A stretch of DNA of 64,000 nt from contig NC_083885.1 of NCBI RefSeq assembly GCF_032452875.1, positions 61,512,425-61,576,424 of the forward strand, in the 5' to 3' direction. Below are positions 10,619 to 23,020 of the stretch, one piece after another (positions within the stretch are counted from its first letter, which is position 1; each line of letters opens with the position of its first letter). Below the pieces are notes generated by a model. The model did no database searches and was not told where the DNA came from. It saw only the letters and a program-made list of their open reading frames with translations. The translations under genes were made by a program, and so were the position numbers. Origin of the DNA: Bos javanicus. Its lineage: Eukaryota > Chordata > Mammalia > Artiodactyla > Bovidae.

Positions 10619-13600
10619 ATGTCTAGGATGGTGCGTCAGTTTGTTCGCCAGTTTGGTCAGAAGCTCATCCGCAAGCTGCCGCTGGAACTCATAGATGAGT
10701 CTGAGAGACCCGTGGCTCATCTGAATATCCTAAACCTGGTGATCTTGGGTGTGGGCAGGATGCTGAGAGGTGCCATGTACCTTGTGGCTGGTACAGTGGC
10801 CAAGTACATAGCTGGACCAGCAACCATCATCTCGTTCTTGGTGGCTGCCCTGTTTTCTATGTTATCTGGGCTCTGCTATGCTGAATTTGGGGCCTGGGTA
10901 CCACACTCCGGTTCTGCGTATCGCTACAGCTATGTCACGATGGGTCAACTCTATGCCTTCGTCATTGGCTGGAACCGCATACTTCCCTTAGTCATTGGTG
11001 AGATGATGGGGCAGCGAATGGTGTGGGGCTGAAGATTGGGAAACTATGTTGGAGGATTGGGTTCTCAGTCATTCATGAGCACTTTATTCTTGGCCTCGTG
11101 GAGGGAAGTTGATAATAGTGTCAGGAAGACCCCACAACTGCATTCAACTCGATTCTATCCTATGTCCTTAAATGATGGACCATGAACCCAGGAGGAAATG
11201 GAAGTGTAGGGAATGGGTGAGAGGGAGGGATGTCCCACAGGTTCATCCTCTCATCATAGTGAAGTCTTTGCTCAGTTGTTGCCTTCCTGGGGTGCTTCCC
11301 TGGTGGTTCAGATGGTAAAGCATCTGCCTGCAATGCGAGAGACCAGCGTTCGATTACTGGGTTGGGAAGATCTCCTGGAGAAGGAAATGGCAATCCACTC
11401 CAGCACAAATCCCATGGATGGAGGAGCCTGCAACTCCATGGGGTCGCAAAGAGTCGGACACGACTGATCAGCTTCACTTTCACTTTCACTTTGCCTTCCT
11501 GGGATTTTCCTTTACCACTTGATTTTAAATTCCATGCCTTATCCCAGCCCTCCAGTCCCACTTATGTGTTTTCTTTTCTTGTATAACATTGATCTGCTCC
11601 TAACGTATTAAAACACCTGACATTTTGGTGAATCATTTGGTTCTACTCTCCCCAACTCATGAAAAGAAACTCTTTGATATTTTGTATTTTGTAGCAGGTA
11701 TTTGTATATACAGGAATTTGTGTATATTTAGGCTTTTTGTATATACAGGTATTTTGTCTGTGTTTTTAGATACTATGGCACATCGATTTTTGTTTGTCAA
11801 TGAACGCTCCTTCTTCTGCCTCTGCAGGCACTGCCAGCTTGGCTAGGGCCTCGAGTTACATCTTTGACAGCCTGATTGGGAATCACATCTCTCAGGCATT
11901 ACAGGAAACTTTCTCTCTGCACCTGCCTTACTCCCTGGCCACATATGCAGACTTTTTTGCCCTGGGCCTGGTACTGCTGATGACAGGTGAGACAGGGCTC
12001 AACAATAGGGTGGGAAGAGTGGGGTGTGGAGTGGGAGCTGGTATAGGAAAGGCTTGACATGGCAGAATGGTGGGGGATTAGAAATAGCAAGAAGGGCTTA
12101 GAGACAGAAGCTAAGACATAAACCATTGTGTTTCACACTTGGCACTGTTGACAATTTGGGTTTATCATTCTTTGGTGTACATGGGCTGTCTGTGAATTTT
12201 AGTGTTTTTTAATCATTATTGAGTGTTGAGTATCATCCTTGACCTTTGCTCACTAGATACCAGTGACATCTACCCACCCCAAACTGTGGCAATCAGGATG
12301 TCTCCAGACAGTGCCAATCCCTAGGGGATTGGGGAATTTTTTGTCCCAATTTTGTCCCTAACCCTAACCCTTGGGGGACAAAATTACCCCCCAGCTGAGA
12401 TCATGTACTTGGACCAACCAATCTTCCTCTGTAGTGAGGCCAAAGATTTTTTTTTTAATTGAGAGGAAGTTCACATTCACTTTTTTTCACGTAGCATAAA
12501 ATTAACCACTTTATTGTTTTTCCCAGCTTCAGTGAGGTATAATTGACACACAACATTGTGTAAGATTAAGGTGTACAATATCTTGCTTTGTTAGACTTGT
12601 ATCTGAGAAGATTGCCACAATAGTTATACACCTCAAAGTGTACAATCATTTAGTACATCTGTAATATTGGGAAACCATCACTTTCCTCTAGTTCCAAACA
12701 TGTTCATCACCTCAAAAAGGAAACCCTGTTCCCACTGAGCACTGTCTGTTTGTCCACCACCACCAATTGCCAGCCCTGGGCAACTATTTCTCTGCTTCCT
12801 GTTGTTGTTCAGTCACTAAGTCATAGCCAACTCTTTGCAACCCCATGGATTAGCATATGCCAAGCTCCTCTGTCCTCCACTATTTTCTGGAGTTTGCTCA
12901 AGTTTGTGTCCATTGAGTCAGTGATACTATCCAACTCTGTCACCCTCTTCTACTCCTGCCCTCAATCTTACCCAGCATCAGAATCTTTTCCAATGTGTTG
13001 GCTCTGCCCATCAGGTGATCAAAGTTTTGGAGTTTCAGCATCAGTCCTTCCAATGAATATTCAGGGATAATTTCCTTTAGGATTGACTGGTTTGATCCCC
13101 TTTCTGCCCAATGGAATCTCAAGAGTCATCTTCAACACAACTCAAAAGCATCAATTCTTCAGCGCTCAGCCTTCCTTATGGTCCAACTCTATACATGACT
13201 ATTGGAAAAACTGTAGCTTTGACTATACAGACCTTTGTCAGCAAAGTGATGTCTGTTTTTTAATATGCTATCTAGATTTGTCATAGCTTTCTTGCCAAGG
13301 AGCAAGTGTCTTTTAATTTCATGGTTGCAATCACTACCTGCAATGATTTTGGAGCCCAAGAAAAGAAAATCTGTCACTGCTTCCGCCTTTTCCTCTTCTA
13401 TTCACCAGGAAGTCATGGGACCACATGCTATGACCTTAGCTTTTTGCATGTTGAGTTTTAAGCCAGCTTTTTCACTCTCCTCTTTCACTTTCATCAAGAA
13501 GCTCTTTAGTTCTTCTTCGCTTTCTGCCATTAGGGTGATATAATCTCCATATCTGAGATTGTTTTGGTATTTCTCCTGGCAATCTTGATTCCAGTTTGTG

Positions 13601-16600
13601 CTTCATCCAGCCCAGCATTTCACATGATGTACTCTACATATAATTTAAATAAGCAGGGTGACAATATACACGGCCTTGACATACTCCTTTCCCAACTTGG
13701 AACCAGTCCATCATTCCATGTCCAGATCTAACTGGTGCTCCTTGACCTGCATACAGATTTCTCAGGAGACAGGTAGAGTGGTCTGGTATTCCCATCTCTT
13801 GAAGAATTTTCCATAGTTTGTTGTGATCCACACAGTCAAAGGCTTTGGCGTAGTCAATAAAGCAGAATTAGATGATTTGTCTGTATTCCCCTGCTTTCTC
13901 TATGATTCAACGAATGTTGGCAATTTGATCTCTGGTTCCTTTGCATTTTCTTAACTCAGCTGTATATCTGAAAGTTCTTGGTTCACATATTGCTGAAGGC
14001 TGACTTGAAGGATTTTTGGCATAACATTGCTATCATTGAAATGAGTGCAATTGTATGGTAGTTTGAACATTCTTTGGCATTGCCCTTCTTTGGAATTGGA
14101 AAAACTGATATTTTCTAGTACTGTAGCCACTGCTGAGTTTCCCAGATTTGCTGACATATTGAATTCAGCACTTTCACAGCATCATCTTTTAGGATTTGAA
14201 ACAGCTCAGCTGGGATTCCATCACCTTCACTAGTTTTATTTGTAGTAATTCTTCCTAAGGGCCACTTGACTTTACACTCCAGGCTGTCTGGTTCTAGGTG
14301 AATGACCACACCATAATGGTTATCTGGGCCACTAAGACCTTTTTTATATAGTTCTGGGTATTCTTGCCACCACTTCTTAATCTTTTTTGCTTCTGTTAGG
14401 CCCTTACAAGTTTTGTCCTTTATCATGCCTATCCTTTCATGAAGTGTCCCCTTAGTATCTCCAGTTTTCTTGAAGAGATCTCTATTCTTTCCCATCCTAT
14501 GGTTTTCTTCTATTTCTTTGCATTGTTCACTTAAGATGACTTTCTTGACTCTCCCTGCTATTCTCTGGAATTCTGCATTCAGTTGGATATATCTTTCCCT
14601 TTCTCCTTTGCCTTTCACTTCTCATCTTCCCTCAGCTATTTATAAAGACTCCTCAGACAACAATTTTTAAAATTTATTTATTTATTTTAATTGGAGACTA
14701 ATTACAATATCGTGGTGGGTTTTGCCATACATTGACATGAATCAGCCAAGGGTATACACGTGTCCCCCCATCCTGAACCCCCTTCCCACCTCACTCCCCA
14801 TACTATCCCTCAGGGCTGTCCCAGTGCACTGGGTTTGAGTGCCCTGTTTCATGCATCAAGCACATTGGTCATCTATTTCACATATGGTAATATACATGTT
14901 TCAATGATATTCACTCAAATCATCCCACCCTCACCTTCTCCCACAGAGTCCAAAAGTCTGTTCTTTACATCTGTGTCTCTTTTGCTGTCTTGCATATAGG
15001 GTCATCATTACCATCTTTCTAAATTCCATATTTATGCATTAATATACAGTATTGGTGTTTTTTTTCTGACTTATTTCACTCTGTATAATAGGTTCCACTT
15101 TCATCCACCTCATTAGAACTGACTCAAATGCTTTCTTTTTAATAGCTGAGTAATATTCCATTGTCCCTATGTACCACAACTTTCTTATCCATTCATCTGC
15201 TGATGGACATCTAGGTTGCTTCCATGTCCTGGCTATTGTTAACAGTGCTGCAATGAAAGTTGGGTTACATGTGTCTCTTTCAAGTCTGGTTTCCCCAGTG
15301 TGTATGCCCAGCAGTGGGATTGCTGGGTCATATGGCAGTTCTATTTCCAGTTTTTTAAGGAATCTCCACACTGTTCTCCATAGTGGCTCTAGTAGTTTGT
15401 ATTCCCAACAACAGTGTAAGAGGGCTCCCTTTTCTCCACACCCTCTCCAGCATTTATTGTTTGTAAGGCTTTTTGATAGCAGACATTCTGACCAGCATGA
15501 GATGATAGCTCATTGTGGTTTTGATTTGCATTTCTCTGATAATGAGTAATGTTGGGCATCTTTTCATGTGTTTGTCAGCCATCTGTATGTCAGGCAACCA
15601 TTTTGCCTTCTTGCATTTCTTTTCCTTGGGAATGCTTTTGGTCATTGCCTCCTATACAATGATAGGAACCTCTGTCCATAGTTCTTCAGGCAGTCTGCCT
15701 ACCAGATCTAATTTCTTGAATCTATTTGTCACTTCCACTGTATAATCATAATGGATTTTATTTAGGTCATACCTGAATGGTCTAGTGGTTTTCCCTGCTT
15801 TCTTCAGTTTAAGCCTGAATTTTGCAACAAGGAGCTGGTGATCTGAGCCACAGTCACTTCCTGGTCTTGTTTTTGCTGACTGTATAGAGCTTCTCCATCT
15901 TCAGCTACCAAGAATACAATCAATCTGATTTCAGTATTGACCTTCTGGGGATGTCCATGTGAGGAGTTTTTTCTTTTTTTATTGGAAAGGGGTGTTTCCA
16001 TGACCAGTGTGTCCTGCTTTCTGCATCTATGAAAGTACCAATGGTTTGAGTGTTTCATATTACATCTTTCCCACAGGACTACTGCTTCTGGGAGCTCGTG
16101 AATTAATCCTGGTTACCAAAATATCCATAGGAACCAACCTTTTGGTTCTAATTTTCATTATCATCACTGGCTTCATTAAGGGAGATCTGCATAACTGGAG
16201 GCTCAGAGAACAGGACTACAAACTGAACACATCTGGATCCAGAGACATCTATGGCTTAGGAGGGTAATACTGGCCTTAATATATGGGTGAAGAGCATGCA
16301 GAGCTGGTAAAGTGTGGACAAAAGATATCTGGGCTGATGGATCCAGATGAAGCAAGTTCTGGAGCCCAGGACTTGAAGTATGAAGGGAGAAGCTCAGTAG
16401 AGATGGCTGAACTCACCTCAACCACGTTCTTTCTCTCTCCTTCTCTCACCGTAGCTTGGGCCTTCTGGGTTCTGGAGGATTTGCACCTTTTGGCTTTGAA
16501 GGGATTCTCCAGGGAGCAGCTACATGTTTCTACTATTTTTTTGGTATTGATGCTGTTGCCACTAAAGGTAACATGGCCACTGTGTGTCCCATCTGGGGTT

Positions 16601-18827
16601 TGGGAACAGACTGGCTGCCCCTGGCTTAAGGGAAACCTCATTGTTGAGTGCAAAAAGGAAGGGGATTTTGCGATTTCATCCCAGTGTGTTTTCCTGACCC
16701 AATACTTCTTCCCTTTTGGCAGGGGTAGAAGCTATAAATCCTCGTCGTTCCATCCCCTGGAGCATCATGATCACGATCTTCATCTGCTTTTTAGCCTACT
16801 CTGGTGTCTCAGCGGCACTCACCCTCATGGTGCCCTACCACCAGATTCAGCCTCACGACCCTTTGCCACAAGCCATTCTCCATAGTTGGTGGCTCCCCGC
16901 CAGATATTTTGTGGCTATTGGCACCCTCTGTGCTCTTATATCCAGGTCAGTGCCATGGTTTTCTCCCTGTCTACTGTCAGGTGCTCAGATCTCCCAAGCC
17001 CTAGAATTGGTAGAGAGGACAGAGAGACACCTTACCCCAAGCCAACATGAGAGCAGAAGCCCCGGTCTGTCCTGCTTCTCGACATCCTTACATGTTTCCA
17101 TTTTCTCTTCCAGACTCTATAGTTCCATGTTCAGAATGCCTCCTTTGATCTACACGATGGCAGAGGACGGGCTCCTTTTCCGGGTACTTACCCGGATCCA
17201 TGTCCGCACAGGCACCCGTGTCATGGCTATCATGTCTGCTGGAAATCTTACAGGTGGAAAAAAAAAAAAATTGAAAACCACGCTTTAACTTACATATTTC
17301 CAGCTGTTTCTCACTCCCTTCCCACCTTGTTTGTGCCCTCATTCTAGGGCTCATGGCATTACTCTTCACGTTCACAAACCTTGTGGATCTCGTGTCAGTT
17401 GGAACCCTGCTCGTTTACTCCCTGGTAGCATTTTCTATTCTTGTCCTCAGGTGAGACCCCACTACACCTCGGTAGGGAGTCTTGGGGATTAGTTGGGAGG
17501 TAAACGTCTTCTGCCTTCAGCTATCTTCTAAAAGTCCTGCTCTGCTTAAGACAGGATACATGCGAAATAGGCTGTGTGATGTTGGATGAGTAGGGGCTGC
17601 TGCTAATATTGTCTTAAAACCTGTAATTCAGGTACCAGCCAGACCAGAATTTAAGCAAGAATGAGAACACAGAGGAGGAAATTGAGATGCCTGTCCCTGA
17701 TGAACATCCGCTGGACTCTGAACCTGAAGCAAGAAACTCAAACATTCTAAAGAGTCTGTGGTTCCCTATCAGCACCATCCCCACTAGGAAATCTGGCCAG
17801 ATTGTCTACGGATGTGCCTCACTACTCGGTGAGCAGTGGGATTTCTCTTTGGTCATTTTCTGAAATTGACAGTATGGTGTTGGAGTGTGTATTTTGTCAA
17901 CTGAGGAGTCTTGGTGATACAAGGGCTCTTGCTGAGGTGGGCAGCCTGGGGAAAGGTGTGACCCAAGGTCTTGACATCTTCAGCTTCTGAAGTTGAACCT
18001 GTTCTCCTCCACCTTGACCCCTGTAGTTCTCCTGATGATAATCTTGAGCCTGATCCTGGTCCAGTGGTCCAGTCAGGGGTTCTCTGGAGACTCCAAGTAC
18101 ACACCAGTGGCTGTGCTGCTGCTGCTACTCATCATTGGAGTCATGGTCATCATCTGGAGGCAGCCCCAGAACCCCATTCCTCTTTATTTTAAGGTAAGTG
18201 ACCTTATGTGCCCAAACTGTACACCTGGAGTGAACATGCTTCGTGGTCTAAACATCCAGGGAGTGAGGGGAATTGCTAAAACCAATGGACTCTTCCCTGA
18301 TCCCCCTCAGTACTTTACATACACGGTCTGAGTAGGCACTGAATACACAGTCTGAAGGCTGCTCTTCCTGCCCAAGTGGTTTAGTGTCTCTCACTCAGAC
18401 GTCTGGGATGTGTTCAGGGATGAACTGACTCTGCCCCACAGGTCCCTGCTCTGCCTGTCTTCCCACTGGTGAGCATCTTTGTGAACATTTATTTGATGAT
18501 GCAGATAACTTCTGGGACCTGGGCCATATTTGCCATCTGGAATGTGATTGGTAAGTGGCTTTCTGGCATAAAGAGACCCCTTGAGTGACTAATCCCAAAC
18601 TGAGATCCCCTAAACTTCTTGGCCACCATAATAGGAGGCCTATTGGACGTTTGTGACCAGGAAGAGTGCCTACTTATCCTTCTCATTTTCTCATTTCAAT
18701 ACCAGGATTTCTCATATACTTTGGATACGGGATCCGACACAGCCTGGAGGAGAACGATGAGCAACAACCACCAGCTTCCACCTCCCAGACTCTCGACAAA
18801 AACACCCCTAGTCCTGAGTCATCTTAA
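10619..18827 (+). CDS. SLC7A3-like: Cationic amino acid transporter 3-like, copy A (11 coding exons, intact)
   Basis: Multi-pass plasma-membrane carrier of the APC superfamily, SLC7 CAT branch; CATs carry arginine, lysine and ornithine. Coding exons: 10619-10997, 11828-11986, 16077-16263, 16455-16567, 16723-16945, 17114-17253, 17348-17450, 17632-17828, 18027-18193, 18442-18550, 18706-18827. They sum to 1899 nt (632 aa plus stop) with no internal stop; human CAT-3 is about 620 aa. CAT hallmarks: FGQKLIRK near residue 12, CYAEFGA with E89 (equivalent to the transport-critical Glu of CAT-1), GGFAPFGFEG, MAEDGLLFRVL, LRYQPDQ, SGQIVYG, WRQPQ, VNIYLMMQ, FGYGIRHSLEE. A sequon (N230-T-S) sits in the large extracellular loop where CAT-3 also has one. 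Oddities: TM1 reads GVGRMLRGAMY instead of the family GVGSTLGAGVY, and GARVP has become GAWVP. Exon 3-4 splicing adds about three residues relative to CAT-3. The exon 6 donor (gtggaa) is weak. The family call is firm; transport activity is not shown. Confidence 0.93.
11292..11490 (+). mobile_element. Bov-A2 SINE in intron 1, unit 1 only
   Basis: Complete SINE between perfect 13-bp direct repeats ttgccttcctggg (11279-11291 and 11491-11503). Units 2 and 3 have the uninterrupted target at 35376 and 62073. Confidence 0.9.
12520..12740 (-). mobile_element. Old L1 fragment in intron 2 (antisense)
   Basis: gaggtataattgacacacaac and the following text match the antisense of an old mammalian L1 3' region. 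Counterparts at 36335-36520 and 63080-63280. Confidence 0.5.
12804..16010 (-). mobile_element. Long antisense BovB in intron 2 of copy A, interrupted by L1
   Basis: The BovB tail is at 12804. Going up in coordinate, the minus strand encodes RT C-terminus, the fingers/palm region (DHNKLWKIL, GKGVCQG) and the linker (GERERYIQLNAEFQRIAGR), then at 15604-16010 the endonuclease side. Many stops and shifts. Same insertion in unit 2 (36605-39290) and unit 3 (63358 on), so it predates the duplications. Confidence 0.85.
14669..15590 (-). mobile_element. L1 3' end inserted into the BovB, unit 1 only
   Basis: Antisense L1: A-rich tail complement at 14669, 3' UTR, then the ORF2 C-terminus (minus frame LPYDPAIPLLGIHTGET and MEYYSAIKKK). 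Flanked by the target repeat tcagacaacaattttt / tcaggcaaccatttt. Unit 2 has the empty site at about 38868-38884. Confidence 0.9.
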
Positions 18828-19245
18828 CCACAAGTCATAGATGCTGTGTAGAATCCCTATATACATAGGAGGTGTCTTCTACTACATGAACACTTTCAGC
18901 CGCTATGGAGTGTGAAGGTGTATGCATCTACAGCCCTGTCTTTATTGCCAGTGGACAAAGTGACTTTACTGTTGTCTAACTTTTAAGTAAGCTCTTCAAA
19001 GCATGATGTACATACAGAAAAACACATGCTTCTTAAGTGTGCACCAAGACCAATTTTCAAAAAGAAAGTACAACAACATAACCAGCAGGAGAAAGACAAT
19101 GTCAACCTGGCACCTGAGAAACAACTCCTTGTTCCCATCTCCAGGCTGAGCACAGAGATGTCCACTTGAGGAGGAAACATAGGTAATCATATATTGTGTA
19201 AGATTTACACTTTAAATATTAGGTCATCAATAAGTTTGAAGTAAA
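18828..19245 (+). other. Probable 3' UTR region of copy A
   Basis: Follows the stop codon and is conserved after copy B (42015-42490), where 60 nt that are coding in A have become UTR. I see no canonical AATAAA before the BovB at 19246, so the poly(A) site is unresolved. Confidence 0.4.
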
Positions 19246-20796
19246 AGGTCAGTTTTCATTCCAATCCCAAGAAAGGTAATGCCAAAGAATGTTCAAACTA
19301 CCAAACAACTGTGCTCATTTCACAGCCTAGCAAGAAAATGCTCAAAATCCTAAGCTAGACTTCAGCAGTACATGAACTGACAACTTCCAGATACAAGCTG
19401 GGCTTAGAAAAGGTAGTGAACTAGAGATCAAATTGCCTACAATTGTTGGATCACAAAGAAAGCAAGGCAATTCCAGAAAAACATCAACTTCTGCTTCATT
19501 AACTATGCCAAACCCTTTGACTGTGTGGACCACAACTAACTGAGGAATATCCTTAAAGAGATGGGAATACCAGACCATCTTACCTGTCTCCTGAGAAACC
19601 TGTATGCAGGTCAAAAAGCAACAGTTAGAATCAGACATGGAATGGCGGACTGGTTCACAACTGGCAAGGGAGTATGATAAGGCTATATATTGTTCCCCTC
19701 TTATTTAAATTATATGCAGAGTACATGATGCAAAATGCTGGGCTGGATGAATCACAAGCTGGAATCAAGATTGCCAGGAGAAGTATCAACAACCTCAGAT
19801 GATACCATCCTAATGACAGAAAGGGAAGAGGAAATAAAGAGTCTCTTGATGAAGGTGAAAGAGGAGAGCAAAGAGCCTGGCTTAACACTTAGTATTCAAA
19901 AATACTAAGATCATAGCATCTGGTCCTGTTACTTCCTGGCAAATAGAAGAGGAAAAACTGGAAGCAGTGACAAATTTTCTTTCCTTTGGCTCCAAAATCA
20001 CTGCAGACAATGACTGTAGCCATGAAATTTAAAAACACTTGATCCTTGAAAAGAAACCTATGACAAACCTAGATAGCATATTAAAAAGCAGAGAGATTAC
20101 TTTGTCGACAAAGGTCTGTCTAGTCAAAGCTGCAGTTTTTCCAGTAGTCATGTACGGATGTGAGAGTTCGGCCATAAAGAAGGCTGAACACTGCAGAATT
20201 GATGCTTTTGAAAACTGTGGTGCTGGGCAAGACTCTTGAGAGTCCCTTGTACTGCAAGGCTATCAAACCAGAAAACTCTAAAGGAAATCAACCCTGAATA
20301 TCCATTGGAAGGATTGATGCTGAAGTTGAAGCTCCAATACTTTGGCCACTAGATGTGCAGAGCTGACTCAATGGAAAAGACCCTGATTCTGGGAAAGACT
20401 GAGGGCAGGAGGAGTAGAGGGAACAGACAATGAGATGTTTAGATAGCATCACTGACTCAATGGACATCTCCATCACATAGTGGAGGACAGAGGAGCCTGG
20501 TGTGCTGCATTCCACGTGGTCACAAAGACTTGTACATGACTTAGCAACTGAACAACCACAACAGGACCCTGCAGGCATGCCTCTGAGATATTCCTAGTTT
20601 GATTCCAGATTACCATAGTAAAGAGAACTGGCAATAAAGAGAATCACACAATTTTTTTTTTTAACTGACTCAGTGGACCTTGGTTTGGTGGACTCCTGGA
20701 GTTGGTGATGGACAAGGAGGCCTGGCTTGCTGCAGTTCATGGGATGGCAAAGAGTTGGACACAACTGAGTGACTGAACTGAACTGACTGCATATAA
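19246..20796 (+). mobile_element. Degraded BovB downstream of copy A
   Basis: Sense BovB from about 19246 (caatcccaagaaaggtaatg) to about 20560, with the terminal part again at 20663-20796 ending ctgaactgaactgac. Reverse transcriptase frames are broken many times. Same element at 42490-44036 in unit 2, so it is older than the duplication. Confidence 0.8.
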
Positions 20797-21605
20797 ACTT
20801 ATGTTTACACTACACTGTAGTCTATTCAGTGTGCTTATATATTCTCTCTAAAAAATGTACATACTTTAACTTAAAAGTACTTTATTGCTGAAAAATGCTA
20901 GCTGTCATCTGACAACCCAGAGTTGCCACAAACCCTCAGTTTGCAAAAACTGCAGCATCTGCAAAGCACAATAAAATGATATCTGCTTGTACATATGTAT
21001 GTATATATTAAAAGATGTATAGTTAATAAGCACAAAAATGTATATGTAATATATGTATTAAAGTATAGGTGCCAAGGTTCATTGTTGATCTAAAATCAAT
21101 GTATCTAGTTGTCCTGTAATACTATTTGCTAAATCTGTCACCTCTTGGTGTCTCTGTATGCTCTCCACATTCTAATAACCTCTTGACATTTGGGATTAGT
21201 CAAACTTCGTTAGGGCCCAAACTCATGACCTCATTTAATCTTAATTACCTCTTTAAGGCCCCCAAACAAAATACAGTCACATTCTGAAGTCCTGGGGATC
21301 AGGAATTCAACATATGAATTTAAAAGAAGGGCGATGCATTCACCTCTTCACACTTTTGATCACCATTTGCTTCCCAGTGGCTAAAACAGTGTCTGGAATA
21401 CAATAAGTGCTCAGTTATATTTGATGAGATATTTAATGAAAGAATCATATGTACATGTAATATTTTACATGACCCAAGATGGGGAACTTTTTATTTACCA
21501 GTAATTATTAAAGGGAAACCACAGAATTTGTTTGGGAAAAATGATATTTTGTTAAACGACTTGGAACAGAAAATGAGACTTTAAGGCCATGTCTAATCTA
21601 TGACT
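20797..21605. other. 3' flank without gene; start of ancient flank homology
   Basis: AT-rich, no gene. From about 21230 it is a diverged copy of the 5' flank at 4720-5040. Confidence 0.6.
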
Positions 21606-21812
21606 GGTCTTCCCTGGTGGCTCCATGGTAAAGAATCCACCTGCCAATGCAGGAGACACGTTCAATCCCTTGATTGGGAAGATCTCCTGGAGAAGGAGAT
21701 AGCAACTATTTCCAGTGTTCTTGCCTGGAAAATCCCATGGACAGAGGAGCCTGGCAGGCTACAGTCCAGGGGATTGGAAAAGAGGCAGACAAGACTTAGA
21801 GACGAAACAACA
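21606..21812 (+). mobile_element. Bov-A2 SINE, 3' flank
   Basis: Bov-A core (cttccctggtggctccatgg ... gttcttgcctggaaaatccc). It sits where the 5' flank has the SINE at 5047. Copy in unit 2 at 44853-45057. Confidence 0.7.
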
Positions 21813-22682
21813 ACAATGTCTAGCTGGTGCTGGCTAGATCATTTCACAGGAGAGAAAAAATGCAGAGAGAAATTGCGAAGAGGAGAGAGAAGAGAGGGGT
21901 GAAGAGAAGGTGGTGAAAGGGTTCTGTGAGATGAGAAACTCTTCCCTTGATCTGATCTCACTTTCATATGAAAATCATGAAGTGATTGATGTAGGTAGGC
22001 ATCTCACAGAAAGAAAGATTTTTTAAATGATTATTCTTGGTGTAGATTGATGAGGGGAAAAACAGTTGACAGAAGAAGGAGAAAGAGCAAATCATTAGTG
22101 TGTTATTCCATGAATGTGTTATTTAAGTAGGTGGTTCCCACAGATCGCAGGAAGTCAGTGAGTGGTTGGGAGCAGGGCAAGAAGGTGAGGAAGGAGTTTG
22201 GGAGATGACTGAGGGTCTGCTGTCTTTCCAGGGATAAGGATACAACATGGACACCCTCCAGAAGTCACAGATTCCTCTCCCCCCACTCCATGCCTCCCCA
22301 TTTTACTGGCCATGTGAACCTGGAAATGTCACCTAACCTTCCTTCTAACCCTAAAGGCTTGGCAAAGAAGTGGAGAAATAAGACACAGGATGAGTCCTTA
22401 CATAACCTGTGTAACCTATGTAAGATGGGAATTTCAGAGTTGAGGTGCTTGGCTCAGTTGATGGAAAATTAAATAACAATCAAAGTAAGAAAAAAGAAAA
22501 GAGAACTTTGGTTATTTTTGTAACATCCAGATTTTTAATATAATATCCTGAATTGTGACTGATAATCTACGAGGACATATCAGATTTTTAGGAATTTCAT
22601 ATAATTTTTAGAACACATATTAATAACACTTATCCTTCCAATATAACCTAAGAAGGTTTATCATCACTTATTTGAGAATGCA
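21813..22682. other. Unannotated 3' flank
   Basis: No reading frame or repeat recognised. Nearly identical in unit 2 (45058-45929). Confidence 0.5.
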
Positions 22683-23020
22683 TGTGTGCTTAGGCACTTC
22701 AGTCGTGTCCAACTCTGAGACCCAACAGACTATAGCCTGACAGGCTCCTCTGTCCATGGGATTCTCCTGGCAAGGATACTGGAGTGGGTTGCCCTGCTCT
22801 CTTCCAGGGGATTTGTTAATGGCACCCATGTAATTATATGTGCCAGTATGCCTAATTGTAATGAGGTCAGTATCATTCCTTGAGATGTTTTAGGAGCTCT
22901 CTGAAAAATCCCCAGAATAGCTAGAGGTCAAAAAATATTTCATTTGGGGCTTCTTTGGTGGTTCAGTGGTAAATCTGCCTGCCAAGGCAGGAGACATGGG
23001 TTCTGACACAGGTAGATTCT
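22683..23020 (+). mobile_element. Bov-tA SINE (22683-22810) and ART2A-like fragment (22946-23020)
   Basis: First: tgtgtgcttaggcacttcag ... caaggatactggagtggg. Second: ggcttctttggtggttcagt ... caaggcaggagacatggg. Copies at 45930-46057 and 46189-46263. Confidence 0.6.

Noticed and set aside
12355..12370. Telomere-like ccctaaccctaaccc
   Set aside because: Only about two units, absent in units 2 and 3; chance or slippage, not a telomeric tract.
16283..16885. 200-codon frame overlapping exons 4 and 5
   Set aside because: Different frame from the transporter and spans introns; a shadow of the real exons.
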